This document shows, piece by piece, positions 12,112 through 23,774 of a DNA stretch of 64,000 nt. Position numbers and translations under genes: made by a program. The stretch is from Sclerotinia nivalis (taxonomy: Eukaryota; Ascomycota; Leotiomycetes; Helotiales; Sclerotiniaceae), in contig JAPEIS010000010.1 of NCBI GenBank assembly GCA_029531795.1, positions 310,001 through 374,000 on the forward strand. The letters are read 5' to 3'. Every line of letters begins with the position of its first letter. Position 1 is the stretch's first letter. Under the pieces are notes generated by a model. The model was not told where the DNA came from, did not search any database, and was given only the letters and a program-made list of their open reading frames with translations.

Positions 12112-13153
12112 ATGTCTTCACTATCTCGTCGTGCTTGCTACAAGTAAGTGCCTCCACTTCCTCGGATATTATGAGATGCAAAGCTTTGGAGCTTGTCTTC
12201 AGAGCATCATGTCATGGAACTCAACACTTCTTTGGTGTTGTGCAACATTCTTGTTTCAAAGGGTAACACTAACATTGGTATTTTTAGGTGCGGAAACGTT
12301 GGTCATTATGCTGAAGTTTGCGCTTCTGCTGAAAGACTTTGCTACAATTGTGAGTACCCCATTAGGAAACCCTCGTTAATAATTGATACTAATATTTTGA
12401 TCATTAGGCAAGCAACCCGGTAAGCTTTTAAAAATAAAGCACAACTTATTGTCATGCTAATATCTTGTAGGACACGAATCTAATGGTTGCCCATTGCCAA
12501 GAACTACCGAAGCTAAGCAGTGTTACCACTGCCAAGGTTTAGGACACGTTCAAGCCGACTGCCCAACTTTGCGTATTAGCGGAGCTGGAACTACCGGTCG
12601 ATGCTACAATTGTGGTATGCCTGGACATTTGGCTAGAGCTTGCCCAAACCCAAACAGTGGAATGCCAGGTGCTCCTCGTGGGCTTGGTGCTCCTCGCGGT
12701 GGATTCGGTGGTGGATTTGCCCCTCGCGGTGGATTTGCTGGCGGACCTCGCCCAGCTACTTGTTACAAGGTAAGAAGCCTTCTCCAAATTGTGCCCTTGC
12801 GTTCCGGATTTTCCGGTGGCATGTTACGTCGGCAATACTTCGGTTATATACCTCGATTATATCAAGCTAACTACTGATAGTGTGGTGGCCCAAATCACTT
12901 TGCCCGTGATTGCCAGGCTTCAGCTGTGAAGTGCTATGCATGCGGAAAGATTGGACACACTTCCCGTGACTGCAGTAGCCCTAATGGTGGTGTTAACAAG
13001 GCTGGAAAAATTTGTTACACATGCGGAACCGAGGGTCACGTTGCTCGTGATTGTCCATCAAAGGGTCTCAATGTTGATGGAGAAGGTGCTGCCGGCATAG
13101 TTAATCCTATGGAAGGTGCTCCAATTGCTCCTGTTGCAGCTCCTGTTGCATAG
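12112..13153 (+). CDS. GIS2: CCHC zinc-knuckle RNA-binding protein (Gis2/CNBP family)
   Basis: A cytoplasmic single-stranded nucleic-acid binding protein of the Gis2/Byr3/CNBP family, linked to translation and stress granules. Exons 12112-12143, 12288-12349, 12408-12419, 12471-12769 and 12881-13153 give 225 residues. Seven CX2CX4HX4C knuckles are visible: CYKCGNVGHYAEVC, CYNCKQPGHESNGC, CYHCQGLGHVQADC, CYNCGMPGHLARAC, CYKCGGPNHFARDC, CYACGKIGHTSRDC and CYTCGTEGHVARDC, the same number as yeast Gis2 and human CNBP. An RGG-like segment with APRGG repeats lies between knuckles 4 and 5. Exon 3 is 12 nt and is needed to complete knuckle 2. Start chosen at MSSLSRRACYK by family resemblance; an in-frame upstream ATG exists at 11953. 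The C-terminus is Pro/Ala-rich. Confidence 0.93.
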
Positions 13154-14147
13154 GTTCCTTTATAAAGGGATGCCACTGTTCGATAGGCCTCGATGAACTA
13201 TCGATCATTGCTTCAAAACGGTTCATCGTATCTCGTTTTTCATTTGTAATTTGGACATAATCATCAATTGATCCTGGGTCGTCCGCTCTTTTTCTCGGCA
13301 TGCGAAATTCGAACAGCATTTTATCAAACATCACGGATTGCTTACTTTCGGCGCTTTGGTCTTTTCCCTTGTTTCTCTTGACATGTTCTCCCAAAATTAA
13401 AAAAAGCTTTTTTTGCACACGATATTCATTTCCTACCCTTTACGAACTGGCAACCCGGTAAATACCTACAACAATACCTTTGACGACGTGGAGCCATTAT
13501 TCCTGTGGTTTTCATCTTACAAGATAGATTTCATAATTTTTGGCGACTCGCAAAGCAAAACAAAAGCGAAAATTTCTTCTCTATCTTATTTTTAGTGATG
13601 TGATGAACCAATAATGAGTTCAACTCACATATACAAATCTAATCACATGGAATTCATTTTAAGAAAGAGGCTGAGAGGCACGGATGGGGAGATACTTTAT
13701 TGATGGAGGTAGATAAAAACAAAATACACAATCATAAGAGATAAGATACAAAGTTGAACGGGCGATGGAATGATTGATAAGATATGAAAAGAAAAGGGTT
13801 GGACTTGGTTCGGACTTTGGGCGCACCTGGGCAGGGGGCTTAGGTCTAGATTTGGGGATGAATGTGGGTGGGGAGAGGATGTGGTGGGGAAAGACCTCGT
13901 CGACCGTCGTTTGTCTTTCTTTTTTTTTCAACGCTTTGCTTTGGGTTGTGTGTTTTAGAGAGTGTGATGGGTTGAGGGCTGAGCAGAACAGAACAGTGTG
14001 ATATGGAATGATATAAAATAAAATAAAATAGGGATGTTGTTTTGTTCGGTTATTGTTTTGTTATTGATTGATGGGTTTTGGCTTTGTGGTTTGAGGGTGT
14101 GTATGTGAGGGTTTGATGTAGGGATGTGTATGTGTGTATGTATGGAA

Positions 14148-14199
14148 GGATGTGATGTGAGGATGTGATGTGAGGATGTGATGTGAGGATGTGATGTGA
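14148..14199. repeat. 13-bp tandem repeat, four copies
   Basis: Four perfect copies of GGATGTGATGTGA followed by a partial fifth. Surrounded by TG-rich sequence and a run of alternating TATA/CACA-type dinucleotides at about 14228-14270. Confidence 0.9.
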
Positions 14200-14611
14200 G
14201 GATGTGTATGTGTATGTGTTGGGGTCTCATATATGTGTATATATATGTATTTATATACACATATATATAAAAATAGAAACAAAATAGAATAGAAGATGAA
14301 TTTACACTACGAAATTCATGAGTATGTATATCTATTAAATAGATATATTTGGAGGTATGTTTATTATCTATACTTTCTCTCTTTTGATAGATTGGCTGGT
14401 GGATTGGCTGATGGATTGGTGTGTATATGTATTGAAATGGGGGTTTGATGAGGATATAGTTGGATGTATTGATATATGTTGATGTATAGTGGGAAGTTGG
14501 GTAGTTGGGGTATTTGGATTATTTTATAAGGGGATGTGAAAGGGTATAGGATATAAGGGGAGTATCGATGGAATTGAAATAAGGAGGGAAATAAGGGGGG
14601 GGGGAAGGGGG

Positions 14612-14670
14612 AAGGGAGGGAGAGGAGGGAGAGGAGGGAGAGGAGGGAGAGGAGGGAGAGGAGGGAGAGG
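14612..14670. repeat. 9-bp purine repeat (AGGGAGAGG)n
   Basis: About six copies of a G/A-only 9-mer directly after a G-run near 14597-14608. The stretch is all-purine on the top strand, so triplex or G-quadruplex formation is conceivable. Confidence 0.85.
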
Positions 14671-15859
14671 TTGTTGGATTGGAGATGGAGTGGAATTTAG
14701 ATAAAGTGGATTGAATGGAGAGGTTTTAGAATTGATGATTGTGATGGGAAGAAAGATTGGGGTAGATATGAGTGGTGTGGAAATGAAGAAGAGAGGGAGG
14801 GAGGAAGGGAGGTAATGGTAGAATATGAGTGGTGTGGAAATATATGGGGGAAGAAGGGTGAAAGGAGAAAGAGAGGAAATGTTTGATCCGAAATCGAAGT
14901 TAGGTTTGGGAGTTTGACATGCGGTTTTATGGTTGAGTGGTGAGTTTATTAGTTGGATAGAGTAGATAGGGTGAGGGGAATGATATATTTTTTTGGCTTT
15001 TTAAGGGATATAATAGATGTATATGGATGTGTGTATGTGTTGGGGTTGGGGTTAGGGATAGGATATTGTTTATATTGGATTAGTGAAGTTTATATAAGGG
15101 GAAGGGAAAGGGTGGTGGAGAGTTGAGGTTGGGTTTTAGGGCATGTACTTTTTTTGATAGGTGTGAGGAGTGGATGTTTATGATGTCTATAATATTTATA
15201 AAAGAGATGATTAATAGTGTAGATATGGCTGTGAATATGCAGATGAGAAATATAAGATAGAGAATGGAGAATGGAAGATTAAAATTCAAGTTTAAGGGGC
15301 ACTAAATAAAATAGAGTGGGATGGAATGGGAAGAGGAGGGGAAGTATATACAGGAGGGGATATAAAAGTGTGGGAAATGTTGAAGTAAAGATTGAAAGTT
15401 ATTAATTGTTAATTCGTGATTAGGGATTTGTGATGATTTATGATGAATCGATTGAAAATAGGAATACAAGTAGAAATAGACAGAAAAACTTAAAGGAAGT
15501 AAATAGATGATTCAAAAGGGATAAATTGAGGAGGGGTTTTGGTATTAGGTATACTTGTATTTGATGGTTGGAGGTTTGGAGGTTTGGGGTTGGAGAGTAG
15601 AGTTTGAGAGAGTAGGGTTTGAGAATGAATAGGGGGATGAACTTAAAGTTAAAATTAACGTTGTTCGAGTTGAGGATTACGTGAATTCCTATTATACGGT
15701 TTATTGGTTGTATGTGGGTGACGGGAAGAGATGAGATGAGGAAGAAAATGGGGGTGGAGGGCCAGTATGGAATGGGTGGATAGATGGAGATGGAGATGGA
15801 AATGAAGATAGATATAGATATAGATATAATAAATTGATAAGAATATAAGAGCTGGTGCT

Positions 15860-15900
15860 GGTATTGGTATTGGTATTGGTATTGGTATTGGTATTGGTAT
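15860..15900. repeat. (GGTATT)n hexamer array
   Basis: Roughly seven tandem GGTATT units within the G-rich top-strand segment. Confidence 0.85.
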
Positions 15901-16131
15901 AGCAGATTTGAAAATACAGAGTTTAAGTATCTATATTCATATGAATATGAATGTTATACTATCAATATACTTTTGCTCTTGGTTTTGAATAGACTAGGTT
16001 GGAGACGAAGGATTAAAAGTCGAGGAGGGCTCTGCTCTCATTTTTTGTTGGTTGTATGATAGGGGGGCGGGGGTGTTGGTATAATTAGGGGAATCAGAGG
16101 GATGAGGGGGATTAGTATACATGAGGTTGTA

Positions 16132-16189
16132 GTTTGAAATTTGAAATTTGAAGTTTGAAGTTTGAAGTTTGAAGTTTGAAGTTTGAAGA
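16132..16189. repeat. 7-bp (TTTGAAG)n array
   Basis: About eight 7-bp units; the first two are TTTGAAA and the rest TTTGAAG. Confidence 0.85.
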
Positions 16190-17211
16190 GGAGGGGATGA
16201 GATGAGGTGAGGTGAGGTGGTAATGAATGATGAAAGCGTGCATATTGATTGGGTGCGAGATTTGTTATTGGGTGAGCTTTTAGACTTAGATCTTGAAGTC
16301 TTGAGATCTAGAGATTTTGAAGAGGAGGAAAAAGGGTAAAGAAGACAAATAATAGATAATAGATAATGAATGATAGACAATGAATAATAAATAATAGATG
16401 ATGAATGGGTATAAAAATTGTAGTTGTAGTTGTGGTTTAGCATAGAGATAAGAATAAAGATAATATAGAAACAAAGGGAGATTCAGATAGAATCCCAATG
16501 AATACATACTCAGTATTTTAAAAATGGATATATTGATGAAGATATATAGATGGGGATATAAAATAGAAATAGAGTCAAATATATTGTAAAACTTTATATT
16601 ATATATAAGCTAAGAGATTTCCTCAAGGAGTGGGGGAAGAAATGCGTCAAGCGAAAGCGATTACGGAAAGGGGTATTTATATTTAGAAGTACTAGAAGCG
16701 AAGAGTGACTGTTGTGGCGAGATATCTTTCGTTAGTTATTCCTTTAATCAATTTTCATGCATATAGTAACTATTTTTAAGTAATGGGAAGAATGGATGAG
16801 TTATTTAGTATTCTCTATATAGTAATATTATGTAGATTGATCCGAGTCTAATTATTAGAATAGGTGTGTTTGGTTAATGTAAATGTATTGCATCTGATGT
16901 AATTTCTAAATTTTGTGGTTATGATACAAGTAGAACGCTAATAATGATGATGCTTAGAAATGATATCTATAAGCTTGATTGAGCTGTTGATACCTAGGTA
17001 GTTGAGGAGGAAATGTTTAATGATTTTGAGTTTGTGATGGTTTCGTGGGAGGGAGAAGAGGAGAAGAGTGTAGAGGGGTATTGTTGGGGGGAGAGTGTGT
17101 GTTTGGGATGAGGTAGTATGGTGTATGAATTTAGAAAAAGGGATTGGAAAGGATAGATAGATTACTGGTTGAGTGAGTGGATAGTAGATAAGTGGATAAT
17201 GGATTGAAAGG

Positions 17212-17280
17212 TTGGATTTGGATTTGGACTTGGACTTGGATTTGGATTTGGACTTGGATTTGGACTTGGATTTGGACTTG
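17212..17280. repeat. Hexamer array GGATTT/GGACTT
   Basis: About eleven 6-bp units alternating between GGATTT and GGACTT variants. A short relative (GGATTT)n occurs just downstream of TOM6 near 26873-26910. Confidence 0.85.
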
Positions 17281-20200
17281 TTGGAATGGGGATTTAGGAT
17301 ACTAGATTTTGAATGTGTATGTGAGGAGAAGAGAGTGTGTATGAGTGGGAGAGAGAGAGAGAAATACCATAGATGATCAGTAAGCGCATCTTTGCTTTGA
17401 AGATCATTCTAATTGTGAGATGGTGAATAAGTATCTAATATGGATACATAAAAAGAAATAAATACCCATCTCATTCCTATACCCAACGTCTGTTTTCCCC
17501 TCTTGACTCCTCCATCATCATCCCAAGCTTCTCATAGACTCACTCAATAGATTACCTGTAGTTAACGAGTAATTTTCTCCGAGCACGATTGTTCAAACTT
17601 TAACTTACAGCTCCCTTTAAATGATACTCACAAGTAATTATAGATATCAAGTCATGAGAGCTGATTATTAGCCGACCATGATGCTATCGTGGATGTGCGA
17701 TGATTTACCGTCCTATTATGATACTATGATGTAGATTTAAGTATTTGTAAGAGTGGAGGTATGTATATAAGTGTGATCTTGACATTGTAATTCTGTTTTG
17801 GTGTGGGGATTTGGCCCTACGGCGAGGATGTGAGGGAATGGGGAGAATGAGGGTTGGGTGGAAATGGAGATGGAAATGGAATGGAATGATGTGAGGAAGT
17901 TGGAGATGAAGGTGATTGGAGATGAAGGTGATTGGAGATGAAAGAGGTTGAAGATGCATGAATGAATAAATGGATGAATAGATTTCGATAATGAGGGTAA
18001 CTGATGAATGAGTGGATAGAGACTTTGAACTCACAGAGTACTTGAAGCAGCCTGCAAATGAATAGATAGACAGGGCGTCATGACTGTAAATATGAAGTCG
18101 AGTTAGTCTTCATGATGGAGTTTCTTTCCATTAGTATCTCATTTTTGTAGTTCACGTATATGAGGGACCGAGGAGTGTTATTTGATAGTATGGCAGTTTT
18201 TGAAATTGGTAGAACGGAGCTGAAATTCGAGGAGTGAAGTGTTGAAGCTGTTCTGATTCTATTTGTGAGTAGTGTATATGGTGTTTGATGCGAACGTAAA
18301 GGGAATCCATGATATAGTGGATTGGATTTGTATTGAGTGCATAAATCTCATGGTTTGGTCATTAGAATTTGGGTTATTTGCTAAGGTCGCCAAAGATGCC
18401 AAAGATATGAGCGGTATACAGTAGGTATTACCAGGGAAATCAGAAATTTGGCTCTGACGAATTAGAAGATGTTGAAGTATATAGATTGTAAAGTCGATGG
18501 TATGTTATGGTATGGTGATCATAAGTGAGATAATGATCCAACTCAACCCTTGAGTTCCAACTAAACATCACGTATGCAGAGAGGAACATGTTTCCGTCAA
18601 TACCCCCTTTAGCTCTAGATAATCATAAAGCTTTACTACAGAATGGAGCTGTCAATAGTATCGATTCACCTCAACTTGTTTTGAGTTGAGATGAAGGATT
18701 CAAAGAGATAGACACCCTTGAGATAGATGTGTCGTGACATTCCGAAAGACCCGGGGGATCTACAGCCCTAGATGAAGTGTGCGGGGACAAGCCGTAGGGA
18801 TTTTGCCGGGGTGTCATAACAGACAGACTTGAATGATGGTTGTTCATGTCAATTCTATTCGATAATTTCTGATTCGGTGAGCAATTTGGATCTATAGCTT
18901 GAAGAATTGCGGCAGTACACTTTATTTGTTTATCTACCGGGGATATCAGATTAAAAAAAACCGTTGGATGGCACTCTGTAATCACCTCTCATTCTGATTG
19001 ATCGGATGTATACTACCATACCGTCATACGAAAATAGGTCATTGAACTTATCATTCTGAATGCAACATTCTCACATGGAGAGAAAGGATTATGGGGTGGG
19101 TACTTGGGGATTTGGTTGCCCAGTCGAGAGGGTGAACCGAATTTTCGGAAACCAGTGCAAGAAACTCGGGGGTGCTCGGTGCTCGGTGCTCGTGCTCTAG
19201 TTTGAGGTTGTCCAGTTTGATTACTTGATTCTTTCGCCCATATCATCAGCTTATGAATTTCTGTCTGATTATCATCGGACTCCGACTTCTCTCAAGCATC
19301 GTGTCAAACTTTGGAAATGACAAATGGTAATGTCACGAGATTGTTATTATCATCATTATCTTTCATTATGATCACTATCACGTGCAGTATCTCCAATAGG
19401 TCAACAATAAGAAACTTTAAAAATAATATTCAAATCTTTTAAAATATTCAAACAATTCGGGCTATTCACCCTTATCACGTGATAAAATGCAAAACTTCAT
19501 GATTAGTGTCATTCTTTTCGTGAATTCGAAATGATGATAGCTTGATATGTTTAAAAAAGAATCCTTGCATATTGAATTCATTTTGTAGATTACTATAAAT
19601 CCATACGAAATGGAAGGGCTGGTGATGATGGATGATGGAAATCATGTCACACTTCTTTCGCTCGCCACTTTATCAACCGAAAGTTTCAAAGGAAATAAGA
19701 GGTGATAAGAGAGTTCTAAGATTATGAACGATAAGGTTAGATCATTTCAAATACAAATGCAAATGCAAATGCAAGATATGATTGCAAAGCAGAATCTTGT
19801 GGAAGTTATTCTATACCAATATAAGATACAAGTTGTGCTTTCGTTCTAAAAGATTATACCATGATTTGTATCTGAAGTGAAGGCAAATTGAGTTCGTGTA
19901 TTGTAATCATTTGTCGATGGGATGAAAAGTATAGTGAGTGAGTGTACTTGGATTTTTCGAAGTTTCTTTTGCACGTTGAAGGTTCCTGATCAGATCAGAG
20001 CATAGTCCACGTAGGTAATGAGATGAGTGTCAATCCATTTATAGATGATATTAATCCAAATGAAAGTCTACCTACCTACTTTTTTGATACTCGAATTTCT
20101 TCAGCCATCACTCAGGTATCTTATTTTACTAGGTATTGATTATTCAACATTACCTAGATACCTATTACCTACCTAGATATTGTTTGAAGTGAAGGAACCT

Positions 20201-20805
20201 ATCTTTTATCTTCATCTTAAAAGCGGCGTCATAGCATAATGAAGCTAACACCATTTACAGATTAGTTCAAACAAATTCTCAATCTTACTGGTTCTTACCC
20301 AATTCTTCCACTTTTTTCTCTCATCCAAACTCTAAACTCTATTCACATTTCATTCTTCAAATTCCGTGATAATTTCAATGAATATTAGATAGATGGTCAA
20401 CAATCATCTGATCCTAATCAACTCATTACACTTCTTTAATATCTTTGTCTTTTCTGGTGTCGTTACTTTTTTTATTTAATACATACCTACCTACCTACCT
20501 ACCTAACCCACTCCTTTTTTTTTTGCCGAATCCTGGTTCGTTCAATTCTCCCAGCTCCCAGCAGCTCCCAGCTCCGTCCGACCCAACACCAAAAAAAGAA
20601 AGAAATATTTTAGAATCATTGGAAACGCACCTTCCTCTCGGGAGTAACTTACATCACGTCTAGAGTATTTCTCAGTCCTTGGTATTGCAACAACCCCCAA
20701 AACCCACCTGGGAAACCCAGACAAATTACAACTACAAACCATCAACACGGAATAATTGAAAAGCCTCGACCACGACATCAATATTTATTTGCCTTTAATA
20801 ATTGT

Positions 20806-21267
20806 ATGGTGAATATCTTCACTTGCGCAATCTCATCCCAACAACAGCATTTCAACTTTAACCCTCAAATAACTTCTCAACCCTATTGCTTCTCGCATCA
20901 ACTAGCCCGGATTCTATCGCATTTGGCTTCCACTAAAAAGGTTCCCCCCCCAGACACAGACACAGAACACAGAACAGAACACCTCAGTTACACCAAAAAT
21001 CACACTTCAACTCATTCAAAACTACACAAAAGTTGGCGCGCCACGTACAATTACAATAGCAGACAAATTGAAATTTTTATATCGATTATTTTCGGTTTCG
21101 TTCGTTCAAACCAACTCTGCCGTGCGACATTTCGCCTTCAACCGCTTCGCGTCAGAGAGCTGTGGCTGACGGACGGTTTTTCTTCTTCTCAACGGGTGTT
21201 GGATTGTAAAGTTCACACTCACGTTCAACTATTACTACTCGATCGCGCTCAGGGTCTGCCACGATGA
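20806..21267 (+). promoter_or_regulatory. Long upstream ORF overlapping the som1 start (ATGA)
   Basis: ATG at 20806 opens 153 codons that end at TGA 21265-21267, sharing bases with the som1 ATG (21264-21266) in an ATGA overlap. The peptide (MVNIFTCAISSQQQHFNFNP onward) resembles no family known to me. If this stretch is in the mature leader, som1 translation would need reinitiation or leaky scanning. A leader intron could remove it; I could not decide this from sequence. Confidence 0.4.
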
Positions 21268-23774
21268 ATAACGTCAATATGTCCGGTATGCCAAATATGG
21301 GTGGTCCTGTCGGGGGTGGTATGCCCATGATGAATAATGGGGTAGCTGGTGGAGCTGCTCGACACCCTACGAACAATGATAACAACCGGTCGCAACTTAA
21401 CACCTACATTTACGAATACTTCCTCAAGAATGGAATGTTCGAATGCGCCAGAATGTTATTGAATCATGAACAAATTAATGTCGTCAAAGATAGCCCTGGT
21501 CGTGGCGACGGGGAAGATGGAGATGATTCTAAAGATGATATCGATTCGAAGAGACCCAATGATCTTCCTCTGCCTAATCTTCCCAAAGAATGCCCTGAAG
21601 GTTGTTTCCTGTACGAGTGGTTTTGCCTTTTTTGGGATATGTTCAATGCTCAGCGAGGCAAAGGAGAGGCACGCAATGTTCTTTCTTACGTCGCACATAC
21701 ACAGGTATTTTGATTTCGAGCTTCACACAAGCGATTACTAAATTTTCAAATAGCAATCGCGCCAGAAGGCAGAGCAACAACAAGCAACACTTCGTGGCTT
21801 GAACCCGTTGCATGGCCCAGCTTATGGTCGTATGCCGGGTGGTATGATGGGTCCAAATGATCTTGCACGAAAGGCGATGATGAATGGTAGAGGCGGTGGA
21901 CCGTGAGTAGCCATCTTCGCAATTATACTAATGCTAATCACTTGTTGTTACAGAAATCAACAGCATTTGCAGCAATTACAACAAATGCAGATGCAAAAAC
22001 AACAAGTTATGCAAAGAGAACCTTCGGACGGCAATCATCCACAGCGGGCTCAATCCCCATCATCTGCCGAGAACGCCCCGTCTCCATCCAAGCGACCTCG
22101 GCTTGATGGACCTACCTTTAATCAACAGGGTGGAATGGCACCTAATGGAAGAGGACAAACTACTGGAATTCCAGCCCAACAGGTGGGAGAAACCGGCCCC
22201 AGCAATACTGTTCAAGCAGCTCATTTGCCACTTTCACATGGCATCGATTCAAATCTGACAGCTCAGCAGTTCCCAGGTTTCCAAGGTCAAAATCCCACTC
22301 AGAAGAATCTTCAAGCAGCATACCAAGCCAATTTGTCTCAACAACAGCAGAAGCAAATGTCTGGGGTAGCCGCTGGAGGGCCTCCAAACCAAGGATCGCC
22401 CATGATGACACAAGGTGCTGATAATAATGCCATGGCGGCATATGGTTACGGCGCAGGTGAAATGAACCAGAATGGTGTAAGAGGCGCCCCAGGTGGCCAA
22501 CAAGGTGGTCAGGGTAATCATGCGTTGCAGGATTATCAAATGCAATTGATGTTGCTCGAACAGCAGAACAAGAAACGACTTATGATGGCTCGCCAAGAAC
22601 AAGATGCTATTCGTCCCGACGGTCAAGGAGGACCTGGCGGCCCTGGTATGGGACCTAATGGACCCAATTTTCAACAAGGAACTTCACCACAAAGTGGGCC
22701 TCGATCAGTAAACTCACCAAACCCAAGTGAACAGATGAAGCGAGGAACACCTCACATGAACAACCCCGGCATTCCATCTCCCCTACCTGAAGGCCAAAAT
22801 AGAGGATCTCCAAGTACAATGAATTTCAACATGGGACAAGGTGGACAGATGGATGGAGGAATGAATTCACAATTTTACAAGATGGACGGAATGAATGGTA
22901 ACATGATGCAAAACGGCATGCGCCCACCTAGTTCCCACCCTGGGTTTAATCCACAAGGGATGTCGCAACAACAAATCATGATGGCACGACAACAAGCAGC
23001 TAGTAACTGGCAAAACGGCCCAAACGGCGGTGCTCCTATGGTTGCCAATCCCTCTCAAGGTCCTCCACAAGCTATGGGCACACCCCAGCAACGAAACATG
23101 CCTCCACCAGCAGCTCCTGCCAATGCCGGCGTAAATGGACGAACTCAGCCATCATCACCTCAAGGTAGCACTGCTGCACCTCCTACGCCTCAGCAGTCAA
23201 ATAAGGCAAATCCTAAGAAGAAGAATGAGGCCAAGGAAACAAAAACAAAGGTAAATTTCTTAGCGTTAAATGGATTTTTTGGTAGAAATGTTGACATTGA
23301 TAACAGCGGGCTACAAAGAAAGGATCCGCCGCAAACCTCAACGCTGGTGCTACACCTTCCGCTGACCCAACCCAAGAAGCCGCGACTCCTACTCCCGCGA
23401 CCCCGATTACCCCGGTACACACGAAAAGTTTCAACAATGGTCCAAATCCGAATGGTGCTGTACAACCCGTCAATGGTCAACCTATGGCGACTGCCCCGAA
23501 CGCTGGAGTTTCTTCATCGCAACCTGATCCTTTGAATTCATTCCCAATGAATGATCAACCGGTATGTTTATCACATGTGGGATATTTTGTTCCAGCACTA
23601 ACACTTTACTAGTTTGATATGCTCGAATTTCAGAATCCCATGGGCGGAAATTCGGATGTTCTTACCGATTTCGATTTTGATTCATTCCTGAATGATTCCA
23701 CTGGCGGTGCTGATGATAACTATAACTTTGACCCTTCTTTTCTAGGAGATAATGAAATATCCGAGACTGTCTGA
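21264..23774 (+). CDS. som1: LisH-domain transcriptional regulator Som1/SomA (Flo8 family)
   Basis: Nuclear regulator of the Flo8/Som1/SomA family, which acts with cAMP-PKA signalling to control adhesion, conidiation and pathogenic development in ascomycetes. Exons 21264-21704, 21754-21902, 21954-23250, 23307-23561 and 23613-23774 give 767 residues. The LisH motif is at about residues 43-70 (SQLNTYIYEYFLKNGMFECA), followed by an acidic stretch and the conserved LUFS-type block with ECPEGCFLYEWFCLFWDMFN. The middle is Gln/Gly/Pro/Met-rich and low complexity. The C-terminus ends in an acidic, Phe-rich patch (VLTDFDFDSFLNDS) as in SomA proteins, probably an activation surface. Two in-frame acceptor alternatives exist: exon 4 may begin 12 nt later, and exon 5 may begin 21 nt later at AATCCC. 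The start overlaps the stop of a long leader ORF. Confidence 0.88.

Larger units (their letters stand above)
13154..21263. other. 8-kb gene-poor, low-complexity spacer upstream of som1
   Basis: No supportable gene in about 8.1 kb apart from the leader ORF noted separately. From about 13650 to 17400 the top strand is persistently rich in G and poor in C, with dense short tandem repeats; open frames read on the minus strand there are low-complexity Ser/Thr/His/Pro translations of repeats. From about 17400 to 20200 composition is more balanced but still non-coding. The part from about 20200 to 21263 is CT- and CA-rich and is probably the promoter and long leader of som1. Long spacers of this kind often flank developmental regulators in filamentous fungi; a regulatory role here is inference. 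Confidence 0.55.

Noticed and set aside
13955..14282. Minus-strand open frames rich in His/Thr/Ser/Ile
   Set aside because: They are translations of the 13-bp and TG-rich tandem repeats, not proteins.
16286..16507. Leu/Ile/Tyr-rich minus-strand frame resembling a membrane protein
   Set aside because: Derives from AT-rich repeats (ATAATAGATAATG type); no start context, no family and no splice support.
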